Of a stretch of 64,000 nucleotides of DNA, positions 31,159 through 42,429 are shown piece by piece. Source of the stretch: CAVVPY01 sp963750295 (GTDB lineage Bacteria > Actinomycetota > Actinomycetes > Mycobacteriales > Jatrophihabitantaceae); NCBI GenBank assembly GCA_963750295.1, contig CAVVPY010000008.1, forward strand, positions 310,001-374,000, given 5' to 3'. A program made the position numbers and the translations under genes. The stretch's first letter is position 1. Every line of letters begins with the position of its first letter. Below the pieces are notes generated by a model. It ran no database searches and was not told the DNA's origin. It saw only the letters and a list, made by a program, of their open reading frames with translations.

Positions 31159-31701
31159 TCACGCGAATGGTTTCCTCGGCACGACGCGCATCACCGCGTC
31201 GGCGCAACTGACTGTGCACGTCACGGTAATTCGGCCGCCAACATAACGGTGCCGACATCCGATAACTTTCGTCCATGCCGTCTGCGAGTGCTGCGCAGAG
31301 TGGCACCTGACATCAGTAGTGGCGGATATACGCCCCGTCAATGTTGCGTAGCCCCAGTCGATGGTCTTGATGAAGAACTCAGCGAACGCCTTCGCGCCAT
31401 CGGGGGTGTGCTGCGTCGCCTCGAGCGGCATCAATGGTGGTTTCTCGCCGCGTTTCATGTTCGGCCCGACGGTCGGCACATCGGCCGGGATGGTGGGCTG
31501 GACCGGTTTCGGCGGTCCGGAGTATTGACTGCTGGCGGGCGGCGACGGTAACGACGGGCTGGGCGCCGAACTGGTCGGTGTCGTTCCCGCCGAACTGCTG
31601 CACGCCGCTATCAGCGCGACGCCGGCCAGGCCCGCGCACAAGCATTCGCCGGCCGATTTCACCAGCCGGACTGCCCGCGATGCGCTGCCCATTCCGGTCA
31701 T
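31159..31701 (-). CDS. Putative lipoprotein, DUF6318-like
   Basis: 180 aa with a lipoprotein signal: positively charged start, hydrophobic run and lipobox LIAACSSS (Cys34). A Pro/Ser-rich linker follows, then PPLMPLEATQHTPDGAKAFAEFFIKTIDWGYATLTG, which I recognise as the start of DUF6318. The C-terminus (residues about 123-180) fits that family poorly apart from RYVGGRITVT, so it may be frameshifted or diverged. The ATG at 31701 overlaps the stop codon of the upstream frame (ATGA). It would be anchored to the outer face of the membrane. Function is unknown. Confidence 0.5.
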   Translation of the reverse strand: MTGMGSASRAVRLVKSAGECLCAGLAGVALIAACSSSAGTTPTSSAPSPSLPSPPASSQYSGPPKPVQPTIPADVPTVGPNMKRGEKPPLMPLEATQHTPDGAKAFAEFFIKTIDWGYATLTGRISATTDVRCHSAQHSQTAWTKVIGCRHRYVGGRITVTCTVSCADAVMRVVPRKPFA

Positions 31702-31977
31702 ACGATCGTCACCCACGTCCTCGCCAACCATCGGCGATCTGTCCCGGTAAGACAGGAACGTTCCTGATAGCCGACGAGCGCCGGCGTGGTACCGGAATTT
31801 CGCCCGCGCCGGCCGACATCCGCACCGGCGGTCAGGTTGAACCCCGCGGCAAGGCTCGGCGCGTCCCGCGACGCGGCGACGAGGGAAACGTTCGTCACGA
31901 ATCGGCTCGGCAGAACTGGTGCATCCGGTGGTCAGCGCTAGTGCCGCCAAGGCCGCCGCCACTCGCGCGATCACCAT
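31698..31977 (-). pseudogene. Possible frameshifted small lipoprotein
   Basis: ATG 31977 starts MVIARVAAALAALALTTGCTSS, a clear lipoprotein signal with its Cys at residue 19. After SSAEPIRDE the plausible continuation lies in another frame (TNVSLVAASRDAPSLAAGFN), which ends with a stop at 31698 overlapping the next ATG. A one-base shift near 31885-31895 would join them. Without a shift the first frame runs on into the DUF6318 gene as a 272-aa product. Either reading is uncertain. Confidence 0.35.
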
Positions 31978-31979
31978 CA

Positions 31980-32300
31980 CTAGGTGATATGTCCTGCTTG
32001 GACGGATCTGTACCACCTCTCGATCATGCTCCACCCAGGCCGCTTCGGGAACCCGCTCGACGGTCCCTGTGGATAGCCGGACGGATAGCTGAGGAAGCGC
32101 TGCTCGGCAGCGCGCTCGCGCGCACTGGATGCGGCGGTGAATCCGTCCAACCGCGGCGGGGACAGGCCCTCGGTCGCCGGTGCCGGACCCTCCACGACGG
32201 AACCTGCAGCGACCAGGCCGGCCACGCTGGCCAACGTGGCGAGGGTCCGTCGCGGGCGGGGCGGCCGGAGCGGGCGGGATGGGTGGGACAGTCGGGGCAT
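31980..32300 (-). CDS. Small secreted protein, possibly a peptidase remnant
   Basis: 106 aa from an ATG at 32300 that follows GGAG. An arginine-rich start and the hydrophobic TLATLASVAGLVAAGSVV form a signal peptide. The segment LDGFTAASSARERAAEQRFLSYP recalls the mature N-terminus of secreted M28-type peptidases, but the rest of such a protein is absent. It ends three bases before the next lipoprotein start. It may be a truncated gene. Confidence 0.4.
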   Translation of the reverse strand: MPRLSHPSRPLRPPRPRRTLATLASVAGLVAAGSVVEGPAPATEGLSPPRLDGFTAASSARERAAEQRFLSYPSGYPQGPSSGFPKRPGWSMIERWYRSVQAGHIT

Positions 32301-32375
32301 GCTGGTGGCTCCGTGCACGCACAAAGGTGGGTCGGCTCTGTCGACCGTATGCCCGTTATGCCAGATAAATCCACA

Positions 32376-32828
32376 TTATTCGCCCAGCTGATGCACTCGC
32401 CGTCCCCAGTCGCCGCCGTGCCCGGTCAGGACGGCGCTCCGCTCGTCCGAGTCGCTCGCCCGTGCCAGCTCGATCACCAGGTGCGCGTCGGCCAGCTGCT
32501 CCACCAGGCCGGCGCCCCACTCGACCGCCGTGACCGCGTCGGCCACGTCCACGTCCAGGTCGAGGTCGTCCACCTCGGCCAGGGAGCCGAGCCGGTAGGC
32601 GTCGACGTGCACCAGCGGCAGCCGGCCCCGATGGACGCGGGCGATCACGAACGTCGGCGAGACGACGGCACCGCGCACCTCGAGCCCGGCGCCGATGCCC
32701 TGCACGAGCGCTGTCTTGCCGGCGCCGAGCGGGCCGGTCAGGACGACGAGGTCGCCCGCACGCAGCACGGCCGCCAACCGTGCCCCGAACGCGTGGGTGT
32801 CGGCGGGCGTCGGCAGCGCGACCCTCAT
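32376..32828 (-). CDS. tsaE: tRNA threonylcarbamoyladenosine biosynthesis ATPase TsaE
   Basis: 150-aa P-loop ATPase of the t6A machinery. Walker A is GPLGAGKTALVQGIGAGL, and the conserved SPTFVIARVH, LPLVHVDAYRL and VEWGAGLVEQL blocks follow. It binds TsaB-TsaD and resets the complex by ATP hydrolysis. The ATG at 32828 overlaps the alr stop (ATGA), so the two are coupled. Confidence 0.95.
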   Translation of the reverse strand: MRVALPTPADTHAFGARLAAVLRAGDLVVLTGPLGAGKTALVQGIGAGLEVRGAVVSPTFVIARVHRGRLPLVHVDAYRLGSLAEVDDLDLDVDVADAVTAVEWGAGLVEQLADAHLVIELARASDSDERSAVLTGHGGDWGRRVHQLGE

Positions 32829-33925
32829 CCGATGTAGCTACGGACCACGCGCGGCCCGACCCTGGTCACCAGTTCGTAGTGGATGGTCCCGAGCGCGTCG
32901 GCCCAGTCCTGGGCACGCGGTTCACCGTCGCGCCCCGGGCCCCAGAGGACTGCGGGATCACCCGCGCTGACCGGCAGATCGCCCACATCGACGACGAACT
33001 GATCCATGCAGACCCGCCCGCTGATGGTGAAGCGCGAACCGTTGACCGCCACCGGACCGAGGTTGGTCGCGCGGCGCGGCACCCCGTCCGCGTACCCGAG
33101 CGGGACGAGAACCACCGTCGTCTCGCGCGGGGTCGTGTACTCGTGCCCGTACGACACGCCCTCGCCTGCGGCGACCCGCTTCACCGACGCGATCGCCGCA
33201 CGCAGCGTCATCGCCGGGACGAGGCCGAAGCTGTCCCGCACCGGGCTCAGCCCGTAGACCGCGATGCCGGGACGGACGAGGTCGAAGTGCGCCTCGGGAC
33301 GGGTGAGCGTCGCGGCGGAGTTCGCGAGGTGCCGGACCTCCGGCTGGACCCCGGCTGCGGCGGCAACCTCGAGCCCGGCGCGGAACGCGTCGATCTGGCG
33401 CCCGATCGTCGGGTGCCCGGGCTCGTCGGCGTAGGCGAGGTGGCTCCACACGCCGACCGCCGACAGGCGGTCGTCCTTCGCGGCGGCGCCGACGAGATCG
33501 GGCCAGTCGTCGCGGTAACTGCCGTTGCGCGAGAGCCCGGTGTCGAGCTTGAGGTGCACGCGCGCGACCTTGCCGCTCGCCTCGGCGGCAGCGGCCACCG
33601 CGTCCAGTTGCCAACGGCTGCTCGCTGTCAGGTCGATGTCGGCGGCGACGGCGGCGCGAATCGTCGCCGTCTCGTCGGGCGTCCACAACCACGACAGCAA
33701 CCGGGCGGTGATGCCGGCCTGACGCAACGCGAGCGCCTCGTCGACGATCGCCGTACCGAGCCAGGTGGCGCCACCGTCGAGCGCCGCCCGCGCGGACGGC
33801 ACCAGGCCGTGGCCGTAGCCGTCGGCCTTCACGACCGCCATCACCTCGGCACTCGTCGAGGCGCGCAACGTCGCCAGGTTGTGACGGATCGCCGCCAGGT
33901 CGATCAGGGCCTCGGTACGCAGCAC
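32825..33925 (-). CDS. alr: Alanine racemase
   Basis: 366-aa PLP enzyme making D-alanine for peptidoglycan. The PLP Lys is Lys33 in AVVKADGYGHG and the catalytic Tyr lies in GVSYGHEYTTPRE. HLKLDTGLSRNG and VRPGIAVYGLSP are conserved, and MDQFVVDVGD lies in the C-terminal beta domain. It starts at a GTG at 33925. Order alr-tsaE matches the mycobacterial arrangement. The lipase gene ends five bases upstream on the same strand. Confidence 0.96.
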   Translation of the reverse strand: MLRTEALIDLAAIRHNLATLRASTSAEVMAVVKADGYGHGLVPSARAALDGGATWLGTAIVDEALALRQAGITARLLSWLWTPDETATIRAAVAADIDLTASSRWQLDAVAAAAEASGKVARVHLKLDTGLSRNGSYRDDWPDLVGAAAKDDRLSAVGVWSHLAYADEPGHPTIGRQIDAFRAGLEVAAAAGVQPEVRHLANSAATLTRPEAHFDLVRPGIAVYGLSPVRDSFGLVPAMTLRAAIASVKRVAAGEGVSYGHEYTTPRETTVVLVPLGYADGVPRRATNLGPVAVNGSRFTISGRVCMDQFVVDVGDLPVSAGDPAVLWGPGRDGEPRAQDWADALGTIHYELVTRVGPRVVRSYIG

Positions 33926-33929
33926 CCGC

Positions 33930-34883
33930 TCAGCCTATGAAGGGCAGCACCGGTCGGCACGGAACCGCGCGCGGATGCGCGGGGTCGAGCGCGTTGAGGA
34001 CGAGTGCCGCCGCGACCGGGTCAGCAGCGATCTCGAAGTGGTCGCTGAGGTCGAGTGCGCAGTAGTCCTGGACGACGTGGTTGGTCATGCCGCGCTGAAT
34101 CCCGCTGGTGTAAGGAGAAACCAGCTCGTCGTACTTCGTCACGATGTTCGTGTAGTCGATGCCCGCGACTGCGGGCGTGCCACCTGAGCGCAGCTTCTTG
34201 TAGAAGGCGGAGCCCGTCAGCAACTGCGGCCCGGACGCGAAGTACGCGGCGAACATGCCGTTGACGAGCGGTGACACGCGGTACGGCTCACCCAGCCGGT
34301 TCAGGGTCGCGAGGCCGACCAGGTCCGTGCCGTGCCACAGCGGCGCGAGGGACACATAGCGCTTGATGAACCGGGCGCCGCCGAGGAACTTCGCGTAGTA
34401 GTCGGGCATCTGCGTGCCCTCGGAGTGACCCACGATGTCGACCTTGGCCGCGCCGGTCGCCGCGAGCACCCGCGCGACGAACGACTTGAGCTGCTGAGCA
34501 CTCGACTCGATGGCTGTGAAACCGCCGAAGGTGTTGCGGTACTTCTGCGGTGACATGTCCGACTGGCCGTAGGTGAGCGCGTAGACGCAGTAGCCCTGGT
34601 TCTTCAGCAGCGGCGCGTAGGTCTGCCAATTGGTCGCCTTGTTGCCCGCCAGCCCGTGGACGAGCACGACCGGTTCCGGATGCGCTGCCGTGGGGCGGCA
34701 CGACCACATGTTGGCGCCCGGCGGATCGGCCCCGGGTGCGGTCCCGGCCACGATCGCGGGTAACAGGAAGCTATACGGGACGGGCAGGGCCCGCTCGTCG
34801 GTACCCGCGACACCGGGTCGCACGAGCAGTCCGCCGATGAGCACGACGAACAGTGCGACTACGGACAGTGAGCGCACGAGCAC
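33930..34883 (-). CDS. Secreted lipase/esterase (alpha/beta hydrolase)
   Basis: 317-aa exported triacylglycerol lipase-like enzyme. The GTG at 34883, preceded by GGGGAAAGG, is followed by a signal sequence (VRSLSVVALFVVLIGGLLV). The oxyanion region is PVVLVHGLAGNKATNWQ and the nucleophile elbow is VGHSEGTQMP. The likely acid is in TKYDELVSPYTSG and the His in DLSDHFEIAAD. Conserved Cys pairs (MWSC, YCVYAL, YCALDL) suggest disulfides, as in actinobacterial secreted lipases. A KstR-like palindrome lies in its upstream region. Confidence 0.85.
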   Translation of the reverse strand: MLVRSLSVVALFVVLIGGLLVRPGVAGTDERALPVPYSFLLPAIVAGTAPGADPPGANMWSCRPTAAHPEPVVLVHGLAGNKATNWQTYAPLLKNQGYCVYALTYGQSDMSPQKYRNTFGGFTAIESSAQQLKSFVARVLAATGAAKVDIVGHSEGTQMPDYYAKFLGGARFIKRYVSLAPLWHGTDLVGLATLNRLGEPYRVSPLVNGMFAAYFASGPQLLTGSAFYKKLRSGGTPAVAGIDYTNIVTKYDELVSPYTSGIQRGMTNHVVQDYCALDLSDHFEIAADPVAAALVLNALDPAHPRAVPCRPVLPFIG

Positions 34884-34999
34884 ATCGGCCTTTCCCCGCG
34901 GGTTACTCGACGGTAGGTGTACCCGGTCACCCCCGCAAATCGGCAGGTCGGCTGCCTTCTTGAGTCCTCGGTCCGGGGCTGCCGTCCCCACGAAAGCGA

Positions 35000-35013
35000 T
35001 AGAACACGTTCTC
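35000..35013. promoter_or_regulatory. KstR-like palindrome in the lipase upstream region
   Basis: TAGAACACGTTCTC matches the TNNAACNNGTTNNA box of the TetR-type regulator KstR except at the last base. It lies 117 bases upstream of the lipase start and 163 upstream of the small gene before the CHAT gene. The rest of the 292-bp divergent region holds no feature I can name. A single match of this kind could be chance. Confidence 0.35.
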
Positions 35014-35175
35014 GTTCGCTGATGTGCGACTGAGTCGCGCAATGTGCGCGTTGGACGTTTTATGCCCATTTCGCATGGCGCGAGTCGATTGCAACAGTTA
35101 CCTTGATTGAACCTTCTTGGGGGGCGGCGAAATGGCAGGCGACGGCATGTCGACGAACGGCGTTCGGGGATCGCG

Positions 35176-35829
35176 ATGATCGACAACGCGCAGGTACCGG
35201 CCGAACTCGAGCCACTGATCGAGTGGCTTCGCGGTCACGTGGGCGAAAATCCGGCGGCGCGAGTCGCGGACGCGACGACCCACGCATACCTCGACACGAG
35301 CGCCAGCCGCAATTGGGTCCGGGCGCTTCGAGCGCTGGCGCGCGCCAACCTGCTCGGGCCGGCGCTCACCGCACCCGAGCACGTCGGGGGTGCTGTCGAC
35401 GCACTCGTGCTGGCGGACGCGCACGGACCGCTCGACCAGGACGCTTACCTGGCCTTCGACAGCCGCCGCGACCCCGCGCTGGCCGGAGTCCGCTCGGCGT
35501 CCTCGGACGACCGGGTGATCCACCTCGCCTACCGGTCCGACGACAGTGACCTCTTCCTAGATGTGGCTCGCACGGCGCCCAGCCGGATCAGCGTGCATGG
35601 TCAGGTGCTGCCGGACGACCTCGACCACCACGTGCCCTCGCCGGCCGACGCCGAGCACCTGGCGATCTCGGCCACCGCGTCCGGACCGGGATTCGTCAGC
35701 CAGTCGGCCGACGGCGACGAACTCGGTCGCTTCTGGTGGTCCGACCTGCCGAGCACGGTCGACCGGCTGAGCGTCCGGATCGCGGGCAGAACCACGATCG
35801 ACGTCCCCCTCGCACCACCCCGGAGCTGA
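35176..35829 (+). CDS. Accessory protein of the CHAT-protease unit
   Basis: 217 aa, first gene of a three-gene unit. The ATG at 35176 follows GGGGAT. No signal peptide or membrane segment. The N-terminal half is alpha-helical (LEPLIEWLRGHVGENPAARV, then RNWVRALRALARANLLGPAL). The C-terminal half looks like a beta-sandwich: RISVHGQVLPDDLDHHV, then GRFWWSDLPSTVDRLSVRIAGRTTIDVPL, resembling carboxypeptidase-regulatory/Ig-like modules. In some actinobacteria similar small proteins sit with CHAT genes, often with a sigma factor, but no sigma gene is here. It may be an adaptor or inhibitor. Its stop is four bases before the CHAT start. Confidence 0.7.
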   Translation: MIDNAQVPAELEPLIEWLRGHVGENPAARVADATTHAYLDTSASRNWVRALRALARANLLGPALTAPEHVGGAVDALVLADAHGPLDQDAYLAFDSRRDPALAGVRSASSDDRVIHLAYRSDDSDLFLDVARTAPSRISVHGQVLPDDLDHHVPSPADAEHLAISATASGPGFVSQSADGDELGRFWWSDLPSTVDRLSVRIAGRTTIDVPLAPPRS

Positions 35830-35833
35830 TCAC

Positions 35834-38632
35834 GTGGCCGTCGACCTATCTCAGGCACCGACCGCGTTCGCTGCCCGCCGCGGCGGCGAACCGACCGAGT
35901 CGGGCCTGATGTCGGTTCTGGACGAGGTCGACGAGCTGATGCATCAGCAGCCGGCCCGCGCTACCGAACTGGCCGAGCAGACGGCGAGCACGGCGGCCCG
36001 GCTCGGCTTCGGCGCCGTGTCCGCCCGAGCCTCCTACGGCCTGGCTCGGCTGTATGCCGAGCGGGGCGAGTTGGACCGGTCGCTGAATCTCATCGACACC
36101 GCGCGCACCGAGTGGCTGCGCGTCGGGGACCTGGTCAGCGCCGCACGCACGGATCTCGGCCGGATGCAGATCCTCGACGACCTCGGCCGCCACGCGGCGG
36201 CGGCACAGGCAGGGCATCGCCTGCTGGCGACGCTGGACCGATTCTCGGACGACGTGCTGGATCAACGGTCCCAGCAGCTGTTGCGCGCGGCCGCCCTGGG
36301 CAACATCGGTGTTGCGTCGAGCTTCATCGGCCACCACGCCGAGGCCCTGGCGGCATATTCGGAATCCGAAGCGATCTACCTGGCCCTCGACGAGCCGACC
36401 AAGGTGGCGCAGCCGCGCGCGAACCGCGGGATCGAGCTGCTCGCTCTCGGTCAGGCGCGCGAAGCGCGAGAGGTCCTCACGTCCGCACGCGCGGCGTTCC
36501 TCGCCGACGGCGACCGGTTGTGGGCGGCCAAGTGCGCGGGTCACCTCGGCGATGCGCACGCCCAGCTCGGCGAACTGGTCGACGGGCTCCGCGTGCTCGG
36601 CGAGGCCGACGAGGTGCTCGCCGAACTGGGGGCGGCGCCCGAGCGGGCGCGGATCCAGCTCGGCATCGCGCGGGTGTACCTCGCCGCCGGGCTGCACGCC
36701 GAGGCGCGCGCGGCAGCGGACTACGCAGCGAGCAGCTTCTCCGGCGCCGGGCTGCGTCACGACGAGGGCTTCGCCCGGCTCGCCGGCGCGCTGGCGCGGC
36801 TCGGGTGCGGCGATCTCGTCGGCGCATCTGCCGAGTTGGCCGCCGCACTCGACATCTTCGTCGAGGTCGACGACAGGCAGTACCTGGCTCGCACCCTGCT
36901 CGTCACGGCCGAGATCGCCGCCCGGCTCGGTGACGCCGGGCGTGCCGGTCAGCTGCTCGCGGCGGTGATCGATCTGACCGGTCGCGGCGGCTGGCAGGTC
37001 CCCCTCGCCTGGGCGGCCCTGCAGCAAGCCGACCTGCTGACCGATCTGGGGCAGCTGGGCGAGCTGCTGAGCGAGATCGACCCGCTCGTCGCGGGACTGC
37101 GGCTGCCCTACGTCCGCTACGCCTACGACGTGCGGGTTGCCCGCCTGCGGCGGGCCGAAGGGCGTGGCGACGAGGCCGAACTCGTTCTTCGTGGCGCGGT
37201 GGCGCTCACCGACCGCGAGAGCTCGCGGCTTCCCGATCCGACGCTGCGGCTGGCCTTCCGGGCCGATCGGCTGGCAGCTCACGACGAGCTCATCGATCTG
37301 CTGGTCGAGCGGCACAGGCGCGGCGACGTTGCCGAGGCATGCCGGCTCAGTGACCACGTCAAGGCACGCACGTTGCTGGATCTGCGGGTAGGCACGCTCG
37401 GCTCGCCCGCTCGATGCGGCGATGACGACCGGCTGCACCAGCTGCACGTCGACCTCAGCGCTACGCACGTAGCCATCGCCGCGGAACGTGACCCTGACGC
37501 GATCAACCGGATGCGCGGTCACGTCGTGCAACTCGAACTCGAGATCACCATGCTGCGCATGACCCGCGCGGTCCGCGATCAGCCGGCGCCGGCCATCGCG
37601 TCGGCGGCGCCGCCCCCCGCGCCGTTCCGCACGGACGCAACGACGATCAGCTATCACGTCATCGGCGACGACGTCGTCGCGTTCGTCGTGCAGGACGGTG
37701 CCGTCGAAGTCCGCCGGATGAACGGCGTGATGGGCGTCGTCGGTACCGAACTCGACCGGCTCGTCGGTCACTGGACGCACTGCCGGCTGTCCGAGTCACG
37801 GGGCTCGCGCGCGCAGGCGATCCTGCGCGAGTCGACCCGCCGGACGCTGAACTCGCTCTACGACCTGCTGATGGCGCCGGTGCGAGACCTGCTGGGCGAC
37901 CCGGCGGAGCTCGTCGTCGTCCCCCACCGCTCGTTGCACAGCGTGCCGTTCCCCGCACTGCACGACGGCGAGTCGTACCTGATCGAACAGGTGGCGATAT
38001 CGCTCGCGCCCACCCTGGTCGGCGCACGCGGCCGGCAGCCGGACCTGGGCAAGGGCGTGCTGGCGTTCGCGCTACCGGACGAGCGCGCCGTACACATCGC
38101 GGCCGAGGCCGACGCGATCCAACGGGTGCTGCCGGGTGCTCGGGTGGTGCGCGGCGCCGAGGCCACCAGCGCGTTGCTGTTCGAGTCGGTACCTGGGCCC
38201 GGGGTGCTGCACCTGGCCTGTCACGGCCAGTACCGTCCCGGGAACCCGCTGTTCTCGGGGCTGCATCTGGCCGACCGGTGGATGACCGCGGCCGACGTGC
38301 TCGACCTCGAGATGCCGGGAGTGCTCGTCGTCCTGAGCGCGTGCGAGTCAGGTCGGCCGGGCGTCGAGACGGCCGAACCGGTCGGGCTCGCCTGGAGCTT
38401 CCTCGCCGCCGGCGCGTCGGACGCAATCGTCAGCCAATGGATCGTCGACGACGAGGTCACCAGCGAGCTCATGGCCCGGATGTACACCGATCTCGCCGGC
38501 GGAGCGCCCCCTGCGCTGGCTCTGCGGGCAGCCCAGATCGACATTGCCAGAAAGGCACCACACCCCTATTACTGGGCGCCGTTCATTCACGTCATGTGTC
38601 CGGAGAGTATGGATATGCGGAGGTTCGAATGA
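35834..38632 (+). CDS. TPR-CHAT protein (caspase-like peptidase)
   Basis: 932 aa with a GTG start. Residues about 20-560 are alpha-helical TPR-like repeats, for example ATELAEQTASTAARLGFGA, ARASYGLARLYAERGELDRS and GNIGVASSFIGHHAEALAAY. From about 640 on lies a CHAT domain, a clan-CD (caspase/separase-like) peptidase. The dyad is His797 in LHLACHGQYRPGNPLFSG and Cys837 in LVVLSACESGRPG, followed by the conserved GLAWSFLAAGASDAIVSQW and YYWAPFIHV. Both catalytic residues are present. TPR-CHAT proteins are known to be switched on by partners and to cleave specific proteins. The gene overlaps the protease gene by four bases (ATGA). Confidence 0.9.
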   Translation: MAVDLSQAPTAFAARRGGEPTESGLMSVLDEVDELMHQQPARATELAEQTASTAARLGFGAVSARASYGLARLYAERGELDRSLNLIDTARTEWLRVGDLVSAARTDLGRMQILDDLGRHAAAAQAGHRLLATLDRFSDDVLDQRSQQLLRAAALGNIGVASSFIGHHAEALAAYSESEAIYLALDEPTKVAQPRANRGIELLALGQAREAREVLTSARAAFLADGDRLWAAKCAGHLGDAHAQLGELVDGLRVLGEADEVLAELGAAPERARIQLGIARVYLAAGLHAEARAAADYAASSFSGAGLRHDEGFARLAGALARLGCGDLVGASAELAAALDIFVEVDDRQYLARTLLVTAEIAARLGDAGRAGQLLAAVIDLTGRGGWQVPLAWAALQQADLLTDLGQLGELLSEIDPLVAGLRLPYVRYAYDVRVARLRRAEGRGDEAELVLRGAVALTDRESSRLPDPTLRLAFRADRLAAHDELIDLLVERHRRGDVAEACRLSDHVKARTLLDLRVGTLGSPARCGDDDRLHQLHVDLSATHVAIAAERDPDAINRMRGHVVQLELEITMLRMTRAVRDQPAPAIASAAPPPAPFRTDATTISYHVIGDDVVAFVVQDGAVEVRRMNGVMGVVGTELDRLVGHWTHCRLSESRGSRAQAILRESTRRTLNSLYDLLMAPVRDLLGDPAELVVVPHRSLHSVPFPALHDGESYLIEQVAISLAPTLVGARGRQPDLGKGVLAFALPDERAVHIAAEADAIQRVLPGARVVRGAEATSALLFESVPGPGVLHLACHGQYRPGNPLFSGLHLADRWMTAADVLDLEMPGVLVVLSACESGRPGVETAEPVGLAWSFLAAGASDAIVSQWIVDDEVTSELMARMYTDLAGGAPPALALRAAQIDIARKAPHPYYWAPFIHVMCPESMDMRRFE

Positions 38633-39894
38633 TTCCGAGCATTTCTCGTACCGTTCGTCGCGGACTCGGCCTGCTCGCCGTGGTGACGCTCGCCGTCGCG
38701 CTGGAACCAGCAGGTTCCTCGGCATCCCCCCCACCACCGTCCGGCGGGAACATGAACATCGTCGTCAAGGTCGATCTGGCTGACGGCTACCGGATCAAGA
38801 ACGTCCTCCAGGCCTTTCCCGTCGCCTTCGACCAGCCGCTGGTGAAATCGCGCGGAATCTACCGGGTGCGCTGTGTACCAGCGCAGTGCCGTGGTGACGT
38901 GCACCGGGTCGGCGGGGTCGCCAGCAGCATCGCCCACGAGCCCGGGGTGGTGTACGCGATACCTGAGGCTGCGGCGCAGATTGCCGGCTCCCAATTCCAC
39001 TCGTGGCCGTTCGGGCAGCCGCTGCACAGCTCAGCCGGCAAGTACCGGCACCAGGATGTGATCACCCGGATGGCGCTCGCATCGGCCCACGAGCGCAGCA
39101 CCGGTGCCGGTGTCACCATCGCCGTTCTCGACACCGGCGTCGACGACAAGAACCCCGTACTGGCCGGCCACGTGCTGCGCGGGTGGAACTACGTCGACGA
39201 CAACGACAACACGAGCGATGGCAAGAACGGCATCGACTCCAACAGCGACGGGCACTTCGATTCCGCCGCTGGCCACGGCACGTTCATCGGTGGCCTGATC
39301 AGGCTGATGGCGCCGGACGCGCAGATCCTGCCCGAGCGGGTGCTCGACAGCGACGGCAACGGCACCGTGTTCACGCTGGTGCAGGCGATCCAGGACGCAG
39401 TGGCCGCAGGCGCCCAGATCATCAACCTGAGCCTCGGCACCACCACGAAACTCGCGACCCGTCTGCTCAGCGACGCGGTCGAAGAGGCGCGGAACGCGGG
39501 CGCCATGGTCGTCGTCGCGGCCGGCAATGCCGCCACCGACCTCAAGACGTATCCGGCAGCAGACTCGGATGCCTTGAGCGTCGGTGCCCTCGACGACACC
39601 GAGAGTGCGCTCGCCGGCTTTTCCAACCGGGGTGATTGGGTCGACGTTGCCGCTCCCGGCGCCGACCTGGTCGGTCCACGACCGGGCCATGGGTTCGTGA
39701 CGTGGTCAGGAACGTCGTTCAGCACGGCGCTGGTCGCCGGCCAGGCGGCGTTGCTCCGCTCGCTGTACCCGAGCGCTTCGAACCGGGACATCCTCGACGC
39801 GATCACGCACTCGGCCCAACACGACCACGTCCTCTCGGTGCACTACGGCGCGATCGACGTGCTGTCGAGCTTCGCGGACCTGCAGCCGCACTGA
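38629..39894 (+). CDS. Exported subtilisin-like serine protease (S8)
   Basis: 421 aa. A signal peptide (RTVRRGLGLLAVVTLAVAL) is followed by a pro-region (about 30-130) that lacks a standard I9 motif, then the S8 domain. The triad is Asp168 in AVLDTGVDDKNP, His216 in GHGTFIGGL and Ser363 in WSGTSFSTALVAGQAALL. The oxyanion Asn is in VVVAAGNAA. It ends without a membrane anchor, so it is probably secreted. It starts inside the CHAT gene's stop (ATGA), which implies strict co-expression of a cytoplasmic caspase-like protein and an exported protease. Confidence 0.9.
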   Translation: MIPSISRTVRRGLGLLAVVTLAVALEPAGSSASPPPPSGGNMNIVVKVDLADGYRIKNVLQAFPVAFDQPLVKSRGIYRVRCVPAQCRGDVHRVGGVASSIAHEPGVVYAIPEAAAQIAGSQFHSWPFGQPLHSSAGKYRHQDVITRMALASAHERSTGAGVTIAVLDTGVDDKNPVLAGHVLRGWNYVDDNDNTSDGKNGIDSNSDGHFDSAAGHGTFIGGLIRLMAPDAQILPERVLDSDGNGTVFTLVQAIQDAVAAGAQIINLSLGTTTKLATRLLSDAVEEARNAGAMVVVAAGNAATDLKTYPAADSDALSVGALDDTESALAGFSNRGDWVDVAAPGADLVGPRPGHGFVTWSGTSFSTALVAGQAALLRSLYPSASNRDILDAITHSAQHDHVLSVHYGAIDVLSSFADLQPH

Positions 39895-39933
39895 CCTGAC
39901 GCCGTTTTCTGAGCGTGCGCAAACCCCCCCGGC

Positions 39934-42419
<2,486 letters not shown>

Positions 42420-42429
42420 CGTTCATCGC

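Noticed and set aside
34889..34902. TTTCCCCGCGGG near the lipase start as a fourth copy of the 55-bp repeat
   Set aside because: Only one end matches and no partner arm lies 55 bases away; it is better explained as the lipase ribosome-binding region.
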